Shown here piece by piece: positions 1-5,176 of a stretch of 7,446 nucleotides of DNA (position 1 is the first letter of the stretch; every line of letters begins with the position of its first letter). The stretch is from positions 1 to 7,446 of the forward strand of contig CAZGRO010000071.1 in the NCBI GenBank assembly GCA_964528315.1, read 5' to 3'. This DNA is from JALHTG01 sp964528315. Its GTDB lineage: Archaea; Thermoproteota; Bathyarchaeia; 40CM-2-53-6; JALHTG01. A program made the position numbers and the translations under genes. The notes below the pieces were generated by a model. The model searched no databases and was not told the DNA's origin. It was given only the letters and a program-made list of their open reading frames with translations.

Positions 1-588
1 TTCACCACACACCTGAAGAACAAGAACCACAAGATAATCGAAGTGGCATTTGATTCTGCTGGACCAATGTTCGCAGACCAGGCACTAAAAGATGTGTTCG
101 GCGCGTCAAAGGATCATCCTCTTTACGGCAAGAATTTTGTAAACCTTGGATACGTTGCGGGAGGAGAGGCTGCTATGAAAGCTTTCGCAGGAAACCCGAA
201 GGTGATTCAGAAGGACTTCTATGGAAAGGATGTCAAAGATCTGGAGATAATGCAGCCTCTCTCTAGCGCCAGAGACTTCAAGCTTATGATAGTTATCTCA
301 GGAAGTCAAGTGGACAACTTTGTGCGCCAGTTCGGAGATCCGCATGGTGTCCCCATCGTAGGTGCTGTCACAGCCGTCCTGGTGACAAGAGTCATGCCGT
401 ACTATCCGGCAAAGGTCGTGGGTTACTTGAACGGGCTCAGAGGAGCTGCGGAATATGAGCAGCTTGTCAAGAGGCCAGGAATTGCACTGGCTGGAATGGA
501 TGCTCAATCAGCCGCCCATCTGCTAGTCATCATCTTCATCTTGGTTGGCAACGTGGGCTATATTGTGAGGAAGAGGAGGCCGAGTTGA
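1..588 (+). CDS. C-terminal part of a membrane-anchored protein of unknown function (5' end outside window)
   Basis: The frame is open from the first base, so the gene starts upstream; the GTG at 43 is only an internal valine codon. The visible 195 residues form a soluble domain with alternating hydrophobic strands and glycine turns, for example LMIVISGSQ (about 99-107 of the visible part), GVPIVGAVTAVLVT and MPYYPAKVVGYLNGLRGAAEYE. One transmembrane helix follows (about 172-190, HLLVIIFILVGNVGYIV), then a basic RKRR tail that would put the C-terminus in the cytoplasm. This suggests a large extracytoplasmic or membrane-associated domain with a C-terminal anchor. The stop lies one base before the ATG of the next, multi-pass membrane gene, so the two are probably cotranscribed and work together. 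I recall similar hypothetical pairs in archaea and bacteria, but no assigned function, so none is proposed. Confidence 0.85.
   Translation, partial: FTTHLKNKNHKIIEVAFDSAGPMFADQALKDVFGASKDHPLYGKNFVNLGYVAGGEAAMKAFAGNPKVIQKDFYGKDVKDLEIMQPLSSARDFKLMIVISGSQVDNFVRQFGDPHGVPIVGAVTAVLVTRVMPYYPAKVVGYLNGLRGAAEYEQLVKRPGIALAGMDAQSAAHLLVIIFILVGNVGYIVRKRRPS
572..579 (+). promoter_or_regulatory. Ribosome binding site for the multi-pass membrane protein
   Basis: AGAGGAGG lies inside the end of the upstream coding region, about ten bases before ATG 590. It supports this start and a coupled two-gene operon. Confidence 0.6.
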
Positions 589-589
589 G

Positions 590-1297
590 ATGATTGGATT
601 GGATGCTAAGCTGCTGGGCATCATACTCTCTGGAGGGTTGACATTGATGGCGTACAGCTTCCTTTACAGGGAGAATCGTGTATCCAGAATCGCCGAGCAC
701 ATATACCTTGGAGCAGCAACCGGATATGGCGCAGTCCTATCCGGGAAATATGTCTATGACAACGCTGCCGTTCCATTGGCGAAAGGTAACGCGCTCTGGG
801 CGATTCCCCTTCTATCCAGCCTACTCCTCTACTTCTACTTCTCCAAGAAGCATTTCTGGCTCTACCGTCTTCCAACGGCAGCAATCATTGGCGTAGGAAC
901 AGGAATAGTCGTCGCAGCAGATTTCAGGACTCGTCTGACAGAACAAATCAAGGCCACACTTCTCCCATTGTTCATAGTAAACAAGCCTTACGAGACTATT
1001 AACAACTTGATCATAATCTTCGGCGTCGTCGGAGCTCTGATCTTCTTCTATTTCTCGAAGGAGCTCAAAGGCCCAACAAGGGGTTTGGCGGACTTTGGAA
1101 AATACATTCTAATGGTCACTTTCGGGGCATCGTTCGGGCAAACATTCATGGCCAGAATCTCGCTTATCATTGGCAGAGTGCAGTCATTGTACGTATGGCC
1201 TGCCTCGCTCCTGCTTCCCCTAGCGGCGATTCTTGTTGCGGTTGCATTCGTATGGGACAGACGTAAGCAGGGAAAACCCAGGGTGTCAACTGGCTAG
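590..1297 (+). CDS. Multi-pass integral membrane protein of unknown function, partner of the preceding gene
   Basis: The 235-residue protein has about six to seven hydrophobic helices, roughly at residues 7-25, 36-57, 68-84, 94-110, 137-155, 172-194 and 204-222. It ends in a positively charged cytoplasmic-looking tail (DRRKQGKPR). Two stretches look conserved rather than merely hydrophobic: ENRVSRIAEHIYLGAATGY at 28-46, and FGASFGQTFMARISLIIGR at 178-196. Polar and charged residues inside or beside helices (E36, H37, D111, Q184, R189, R196) hint at more than a structural anchor. The ATG is one base after the upstream stop, with GGAGG at 575-579 about ten bases ahead, so translation is likely coupled. 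A transport, sensing or assembly role with the upstream protein is inference only. Confidence 0.88.
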   Translation: MIGLDAKLLGIILSGGLTLMAYSFLYRENRVSRIAEHIYLGAATGYGAVLSGKYVYDNAAVPLAKGNALWAIPLLSSLLLYFYFSKKHFWLYRLPTAAIIGVGTGIVVAADFRTRLTEQIKATLLPLFIVNKPYETINNLIIIFGVVGALIFFYFSKELKGPTRGLADFGKYILMVTFGASFGQTFMARISLIIGRVQSLYVWPASLLLPLAAILVAVAFVWDRRKQGKPRVSTG

Positions 1298-1408
1298 TCA
1301 CTTCTGTTTGAACCCAGTCTGAGCCTTCCGAGCCATTCTGCAGCCTTATTGCTGTTCGAAGATCCTGAAACAGATCTCGCCGTGGTTCCGAAAGGCATTG
1401 AGATAGAG

Positions 1409-1431
1409 AAGAAGGTCGAGGTTACCTTCTT
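1409..1431. terminator. Hairpin at the end of the flavodoxin gene between convergent genes
   Basis: AAGAAGGT (1409-1416) and ACCTTCTT (1424-1431) form a perfect 8-bp stem with a 7-base loop. The flavodoxin stop codon (TAA on the minus strand, 1424-1422) is inside the structure. On the minus strand it is followed by a pyrimidine-rich run. It could end transcription of the flavodoxin gene and perhaps of the converging membrane operon. The remaining bases from 1298 to 1408 show no credible gene. Confidence 0.4.
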
Positions 1432-1886
1432 GTCTTGGATGGTGAAGCCTGAGCCATAGCCTTGCCGAATTCCCTGCACTTGGCAAGGTCATTTTCTCCC
1501 GGTGACTCGACAATCTTGAGAGCAGGCGATCTTACCGTGAGCCCTAGGATCCTGAGAGCTCCGGTGATTCTCTCAAGTGCTTCTCCGCTCCACCCATAGG
1601 AACCGAATCCTGCCCCTGTCTTTCCTTTGAGGTTCAGCTTCCTTGTCTTTCTTAATTCGTCAAGCGACTCAAGGAAATGACGCATCTCAGCTGTTGTGCT
1701 TGAGTAGTGCGTCGGTGAACCAATGAGAATAGCGTCGGCCTTTGTGAGCTCCTCCACCGGGAATTTCTCTCCAAGCTTACGTACAGTGACCTGCGCACCT
1801 GCTGATCTAGCGCCTTCAGCGATCGCATTGGCCATTCGCTCTGTGTTGCCTGTCCTGCTATCATATATGATGGATACAGTCGCCAT
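1422..1886 (-). CDS. Flavodoxin-family FMN protein
   Basis: The 154-residue single-domain protein has the flavodoxin fold signature. The N-terminal strand and phosphate loop read VSIIYDSRTGNTERMA (residues 4-19), with SRTGNT (10-15) gripping the FMN phosphate. ADAILIGSPTHYSSTTAEMR (50-69) is the second FMN loop. GKTGAGFGSYGWSGEA (88-103) is the third. These proteins carry electrons or reduce quinones in the cytoplasm; the partner here is unknown, and there is no fused iron-sulfur or beta-lactamase domain. An upstream in-frame TTG at 1913 exists, but ATG 1886 is preferred: GAGGG (1899-1895) sits eight bases ahead and the protein then starts right at the first strand. It diverges from the FAH-family gene and probably shares a promoter region with it. 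It could also be called a short WrbA-like protein. Confidence 0.93.
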   Translation of the reverse strand: MATVSIIYDSRTGNTERMANAIAEGARSAGAQVTVRKLGEKFPVEELTKADAILIGSPTHYSSTTAEMRHFLESLDELRKTRKLNLKGKTGAGFGSYGWSGEALERITGALRILGLTVRSPALKIVESPGENDLAKCREFGKAMAQASPSKTRR

Positions 1887-1941
1887 CCATGCAACCCTCG
1901 CAAGTTTGGTCAACCAGAGTCGCAGTGCTTAAAAGCATTTC
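1887..1941. repeat. First copy of an exact 55-base repeat abutting the N gap
   Basis: The sequence from CCATGCAACC to GCATTTC is identical, base for base, to 2042-2096. The copies end exactly at, and start exactly after, the Ns. This is best explained as an unmerged overlap between two contigs rather than a biological repeat. It holds the flavodoxin upstream region: Shine-Dalgarno GAGGG (minus strand, 1899-1895) and a TATA-like GCTTAAAAGC at 1927-1936. Confidence 0.95.
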
Positions 1942-2041
1942 NNNNNNNNNNNNNNNNNNNNNNNNNNNNNNNNNNNNNNNNNNNNNNNNNNNNNNNNNNN
2001 NNNNNNNNNNNNNNNNNNNNNNNNNNNNNNNNNNNNNNNNN
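1942..2041. other. Assembly gap of exactly 100 N
   Basis: One hundred Ns is the conventional filler for a gap of unknown size. The identical 55-base flanks indicate that the real gap is probably zero and that one copy should be removed. Any reading frame running through it is meaningless. Confidence 0.98.
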
Positions 2042-2096
2042 CCATGCAACCCTCGCAAGTTTGGTCAACCAGAGTCGCAGTGCTTAAAAGCATTTC
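2042..2096. repeat. Second copy of the exact 55-base repeat
   Basis: This copy is identical to 1887-1941. If it is merged with the first copy, the flavodoxin ATG (1886) and the FAH-family ATG (2136) are separated by about 94 bp of divergent promoter region. Confidence 0.95.
2082..2091. promoter_or_regulatory. TATA-like element shared by divergent flavodoxin and FAH-family genes
   Basis: GCTTAAAAGC (other copy at 1927-1936) is the most TATA-like stretch. On the plus strand it would place the FAH transcript start near 2112, a leader of about 24 bases. On the minus strand it would place the flavodoxin transcript start near 1905, a leader of about 19 bases. It is nearly symmetrical, so it could serve both directions. 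This is pattern-based inference. Confidence 0.4.
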
Positions 2097-2125
2097 TAGG
2101 TACCGAACTTCTCAATATTCGGCTA

Positions 2126-2132
2126 GGGTGAG
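2126..2132 (+). promoter_or_regulatory. Ribosome binding site choosing between two adjacent ATGs
   Basis: GGGTGAG is only about one base from ATG 2133, too close, but about four bases from ATG 2136. The second ATG of the pair is therefore the likelier start. Confidence 0.55.
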
Positions 2133-2135
2133 ATG

Positions 2136-3098
2136 ATGAAACTGGTTAGCTACGATTTCAATGGAAGAGGCCGAGTCGGAGTTCAGTTTGGAGATGAGAT
2201 TATCGATGTGATTCTGACAGGCGAGGAACTGAGAAAGCGCAAATTCGAATTTCCGACGCTTGGACAGGTGTCAGATATGATTTCTCTTCTGGAGTATGGC
2301 GACCTCGCTCTCAATGAAGCGAGAGAACTGTTGAAGGAGACAACTCACCTTATAAATCAGGGAAAAGACGGATTTCTGCGTGAAATTGGCGCCGTAGTGT
2401 CAATAAACAATGTGCATTTGAGATCTCCTGTTGCACGACCTAGAAAGAACATTGTATGCTTAGGTCTGAACTATCATGATCACTGGCTCGAAACTCTGGC
2501 AAGGAGGGGAGAACCCTTACCTTCATCTCCAGTCTTCTTCACAAAGTCTCCGACGGCTGTGATCGGGCCCTTCGATGACATATTGTACCCAGCGGCCACA
2601 GAACAGTTGGACTACGAGGTTGAATTGGCAGTCATCTTGGGCAGGAGAGGAAAGGATATCCCTAGGAGAGACGGGTTCGATTACGTGGCCGGGTATTCAA
2701 TTCTCAACGATGTCAGCGCAAGAGATCTTCAACGAAAGCATCAGCAATGGTTCAGGAGCAAAAGTCTAGATACCTTCGCGCCACTCGGCCCCTGTCTAAC
2801 GACAAAAGACGAGATTCATGACCCAGACAATCTGGACATGGAGCTGACCGTGAACGGTGAAATACGTCAAAGGTCCAACACCAAGAACCTCATCTTCAAA
2901 ATCCCGGAAATTCTCGAAACACTGTCGCAAGACATGACCCTTGAGCCAGGTGACATAATAGCAACAGGAACGCCGGCGGGCGTGGGGCTGGGAATGGTGC
3001 CTCCACGATACTTGAGCATAGGCGATGTGATTGAAGCACGCATCCAAGGTTTGGGGTTCATAAGAAACAGGGTTGCAGAGAAGAGAGCCTGTTCCTGA
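2136..3098 (+). CDS. Fumarylacetoacetate hydrolase (FAH) family protein
   Basis: The 320-residue protein belongs to the family of metal-dependent cytoplasmic enzymes that hydrolyse, hydrate or decarboxylate 2-keto or beta-diketo acids. The family includes fumarylpyruvate hydrolase, 2-oxohept-3-ene-dioate hydratase/isomerase and oxaloacetate decarboxylases. A short N-terminal domain (about 1-95) precedes the FAH domain. Visible family motifs are GLNYHDHWLE (110-119), the metal ligands E161 and E163 in DYEVELAVILG, D192 in LNDVSARD, K209 in RSKSLDTFAPLGP and TGTPAGVG (277-284). All expected metal-binding residues are present, so it should be active. The exact substrate cannot be told from sequence, and no aromatic-degradation genes adjoin. 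Start ATG 2136 is preferred over 2133 from ribosome binding site spacing. It diverges from the flavodoxin gene and converges on the PAP2-like gene. Confidence 0.93.
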   Translation: MKLVSYDFNGRGRVGVQFGDEIIDVILTGEELRKRKFEFPTLGQVSDMISLLEYGDLALNEARELLKETTHLINQGKDGFLREIGAVVSINNVHLRSPVARPRKNIVCLGLNYHDHWLETLARRGEPLPSSPVFFTKSPTAVIGPFDDILYPAATEQLDYEVELAVILGRRGKDIPRRDGFDYVAGYSILNDVSARDLQRKHQQWFRSKSLDTFAPLGPCLTTKDEIHDPDNLDMELTVNGEIRQRSNTKNLIFKIPEILETLSQDMTLEPGDIIATGTPAGVGLGMVPPRYLSIGDVIEARIQGLGFIRNRVAEKRACS

Positions 3099-3140
3099 TC
3101 GCCGCTATTCTAGGCTTATCTTCTTGAAGTCAAGCCAGCA

Positions 3141-3157
3141 GCCTGTATTCCTCAGGC
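3141..3157. terminator. Possible weak hairpin between convergent FAH-family and PAP2-like genes
   Basis: GCCTG (3141-3145) and CAGGC (3153-3157) form a 5-bp stem with a 7-base loop in the 83-bp convergent spacer. Pyrimidine-rich sequence follows. The stem is short and a chance occurrence is quite possible. Confidence 0.2.
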
Positions 3158-3181
3158 AGTTCCTTCCCACGCGCGATCTTC

Positions 3182-3772
3182 CTAGATGAGTCTCGTGTAG
3201 ACAACTGTGGTCGTGATTGCTCCTACCACCGCTCCAAGAACCACCTGTGGTAGTGTATGTGCCTTCAACTCTGTGCGCGCCCACGCAAGAGGGATTGCGA
3301 GAAGGTAGAGCAGAGAATAGTGGATCCCGAAAACCAGAATCAGGGCTGTTATTGGTCCCGTGAATCCGGCCATATGAATGCTTATTCTCCAGAACAAGGT
3401 CACAAGGAGAACTATGACAGTGGTCAGCAGATAGGCGGTTGAGAGAAGGTAAAGCGTGGTGCATCTTGACATGCCAAACACCACCGCGGCCAAACTGTAC
3501 GCAATGATTGGCGGAACAAAAAACGTTGGCGGTCTCTTTTCATCTGACGTGTGCAGGTCCGTGCGCCCCCTGACCAGGAGATATAGCACAAGAACAATTG
3601 GAGCCACTGCGATCAACCCTATCCCAAGCAGGCTTCTCTCGACAGGCGTCAATCTGGATCCAATCTTCTCAGGACTGAAGAATGAGAACACGACGACCAC
3701 TGCTGCTGCTACAAAAGGCAGGGAGAGTATGTTTGAGATTGCCTTTGCAGCGTGTCTGTTGGGCGTTTCCAC
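3182..3772 (-). CDS. PAP2-like (phosphatidic acid phosphatase superfamily) membrane protein
   Basis: The 196-residue protein has about six hydrophobic segments (near 15-32, 47-67, 84-100, 106-126, 140-160 and 176-193). Three motifs in the right order resemble the PAP2 lipid phosphatase superfamily: SDEKRPP (76-82) for the first motif, WRISIHMAG (128-136) with H133 for the PSGH motif, and R166-x5-H172-x3-Q176 for the usual SRxxxxxHxxxD. The family removes phosphate from lipid phosphates or prenyl diphosphates at the membrane. Here the first lysine of motif 1 is not in place, and the final aspartate is glutamine, so activity is uncertain. The start is GTG 3772, because an in-frame stop lies just upstream (TAG at 3778-3776) and no ATG is near. 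It diverges from the deacetylase gene with 50 bp between them. It could also be an unrelated membrane protein; the motif order makes PAP2 the better call. Confidence 0.68.
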   Translation of the reverse strand: METPNRHAAKAISNILSLPFVAAAVVVVFSFFSPEKIGSRLTPVERSLLGIGLIAVAPIVLVLYLLVRGRTDLHTSDEKRPPTFFVPPIIAYSLAAVVFGMSRCTTLYLLSTAYLLTTVIVLLVTLFWRISIHMAGFTGPITALILVFGIHYSLLYLLAIPLAWARTELKAHTLPQVVLGAVVGAITTTVVYTRLI

Positions 3773-3790
3773 GAGCTAGATCGACCGAAC

Positions 3791-3820
3791 ATTTCATAGC
3801 ATATTAACCGGTAAATAAGC
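3791..3820. promoter_or_regulatory. Divergent promoter region with a 16-bp near-palindrome
   Basis: TATTAACC (3802-3809) and GGTAAATA (3810-3817) form a 16-bp dyad with seven of eight positions matching. It covers the A/T-rich elements that would serve as TATA boxes: ATATTAA or ATTTCATA for the plus-strand deacetylase, and TTATTTA (minus strand) for the PAP2-like gene. A regulator bound here would control both genes. Confidence 0.45.
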
Positions 3821-3822
3821 TG

Positions 3823-4980
3823 TTGCCACGAGAGAGCTCAACCTTGGGTGGAACGGTCGCCTTCGTCTACGATGATGCTCTGCTAGCCTACGACTTCGGG
3901 CCTGCTCACCCTCTAAGACCGGTCAGACTGAAACTCATGTTTGAACTGGCGAAATCGCTGGGGCTGGTCACCTCACCGAACGTGTCCCAGGTGAAGCCCA
4001 TACCCGCTGGAGCTGAGCAAATTCTGCTGTTCCATTCACGGCGGTATGTCGATCTTGTAGAGAGATCAAGCATTGCTGGCGGAGGGTTGCTTGACCAAGG
4101 GGACACTCCCGCCTTCAAAGGATGCTTCGAATCCTCCAAGCTGTACGTCGGGGGCTCAATTCTGGCTTCAGACCTCATAATGCAGGAAAAGGTGGATCAC
4201 GCGTTCCATCCCGCCGGAGGCCTACACCACGCCCATCGAGGCAGGGCTTCAGGCTTCTGTATCTTCAACGATCCAGCTATCGTGATAGCCCACCTCAAGC
4301 AAAGCTACGGGCTAAAGAAAATACTGTACCTTGATATCGATGCCCATCACGGAGACGGGGTTATGTACGGCTTCTACTCAGATCCTTCGCTTATGGACAT
4401 AGATTTTCATGAAGACGGAAGATACCTCTTTCCAGGAACAGGATTCACACATGAGGCAGGTGAAGGCGAAGCCAAGGGCCTGAAGGTGAACGTCCCTTTC
4501 CTGCCGTACACCGGCGACGAAGCCTATCTCATGGCCTATAATGAGATCGTTCCGAGAATGATCAGATCATTTCGTCCTGAAATCATCCTCATGCAATGTG
4601 GCGCAGACTCTCATTTCGACGACAGATTAGCCAACCTGCATCTGTCGACAGGATGCTATGAACAAATGGTTGAGAGGGTTCACTCACTGGCCCATGAGAC
4701 CTGTAATGGCAGGCTCCTGCTTTTCGGTGGTGGAGGATACTCGTTGAGTAGCGTTGCGCGATGCTGGACTTTGATTTTCGCAAAGCTGACAGAAACCGAA
4801 CTGAATGATGAGGTGCCTCAGGATTGGGCTGAGTTCTATGAGAACCTGGTAGGGGAGACACCGCCCAAGCAACTTCGTGACCCAATACCTATCCATCACG
4901 AGGAGCCGAAGGAATCTCTTGAAAACGTTTCCAAGGTGCTACAGGAGCTTAGAGCTCTAATCCCAATGCTACTCAGGTAG
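3823..4980 (+). CDS. Histone deacetylase family protein (AcuC-like zinc deacetylase)
   Basis: The 385-residue cytoplasmic enzyme belongs to the arginase/deacetylase fold and removes acyl groups from lysine or polyamine substrates with zinc. The catalytic set is complete: tandem histidines H135-H136 in GGLHHAHRGRASGFCIFND, zinc ligands D173 and H175 in DIDAHHGDGV, third ligand D262 in QCGADSHFDD, and tyrosine Y306 in GGGGYS. HEDGRYLFPGTG (196-207) and the N-terminal HPLRPVRL (29-36) are typical of the AcuC/class I-like branch. In bacteria AcuC deacetylates acetyl-CoA synthetase; the archaeal substrate may be that, Alba, histone or polyamines. No histone or acetyltransferase gene is in the window. 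TTG 3823 is the earliest plausible start (in-frame stop at 3805-3807); TTG 3844 is an alternative. No clear Shine-Dalgarno is seen, so a leaderless mRNA is likely. It diverges from the PAP2-like gene. Confidence 0.94.
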   Translation: MPRESSTLGGTVAFVYDDALLAYDFGPAHPLRPVRLKLMFELAKSLGLVTSPNVSQVKPIPAGAEQILLFHSRRYVDLVERSSIAGGGLLDQGDTPAFKGCFESSKLYVGGSILASDLIMQEKVDHAFHPAGGLHHAHRGRASGFCIFNDPAIVIAHLKQSYGLKKILYLDIDAHHGDGVMYGFYSDPSLMDIDFHEDGRYLFPGTGFTHEAGEGEAKGLKVNVPFLPYTGDEAYLMAYNEIVPRMIRSFRPEIILMQCGADSHFDDRLANLHLSTGCYEQMVERVHSLAHETCNGRLLLFGGGGYSLSSVARCWTLIFAKLTETELNDEVPQDWAEFYENLVGETPPKQLRDPIPIHHEEPKESLENVSKVLQELRALIPMLLR

Positions 4981-5005
4981 GCTATGCTCGGAATTTCTGA
5001 AGCAA

Positions 5006-5016
5006 GGTTTTATTTT
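5006..5016 (+). promoter_or_regulatory. TATA box of the tRNA-Val gene
   Basis: GGTTTTATTTT is centred about 27 bases before the first base of the tRNA (5038). That is the spacing expected of an archaeal TBP-dependent promoter. Confidence 0.6.
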
Positions 5017-5037
5017 CGTCCTAACGTATTCTCCTCA

Positions 5038-5114
5038 GGGCGCATCGTCTAGTTGGTTAGGATGTCACCCTGACACGGTGACGGTCCGCGGTTCAAATCC
5101 GCGTGCGCCCACCA
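5038..5114 (+). tRNA. tRNA-Val (anticodon GAC), probable integration target
   Basis: The acceptor stem GGGCGCA (5038-5044) pairs with TGCGCCC (5104-5110). The anticodon arm is TCACC-CTGACAC-GGTGA, giving anticodon GAC (valine, reading GUC and GUU). The T arm is CGCGG-TTCAAAT-CCGCG. The discriminator is A5111, and CCA is encoded at 5112-5114. No intron is present. The D arm (TCGTCTAGTTGGTTAGGAT) has only a short stem. An integrase gene follows immediately, and the 3' half of the tRNA gene is the usual attachment site in archaeal integration; the encoded CCA may have been brought in by the element. Confidence 0.95.
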
Positions 5115-5146
5115 ATCTAAACACAAATTGCGTCGATCTAGGTTTT

Positions 5147-5170
5147 GGTATTAATACTGGTATTAATACC
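5147..5170. promoter_or_regulatory. Two tandem 12-bp palindromes upstream of the integrase: candidate operator, promoter or arm site
   Basis: GGTATTAATACT (5147-5158) is followed at once by GGTATTAATACC (5159-5170). The second is a perfect palindrome and the first differs by one base; the whole 24 bp is also nearly self-complementary. It lies between the tRNA end and the likely integrase start (5177/5180). The A/T core ATTAATA near 5150-5156 is about 25 bp before that start, as for a TATA box of a leaderless mRNA. A dimeric repressor or the recombinase itself could bind here. Confidence 0.6.
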
Positions 5171-5176
5171 GACGAT

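Noticed and set aside
1294..1479. Small minus-strand frame in the spacer between the membrane operon and flavodoxin
   Set aside because: It overlaps the flavodoxin 3' end, has no motif and no start signal, and spans the probable terminator hairpin.
1887..2096. The 55-base direct repeat as a mobile element or CRISPR-like repeat
   Set aside because: Only two copies exist, separated by exactly 100 Ns and nothing else; an unmerged contig overlap explains it fully.
1861..2131. Open frames running through the N block on both strands
   Set aside because: They consist mostly of undetermined residues and duplicated contig-end sequence; they are products of the assembly gap.
3105..3464. 119-codon minus-strand frame overlapping the end of the PAP2-like gene
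   Set aside because: It is shifted against a protein with recognisable motifs and shows no domain or ribosome binding site.
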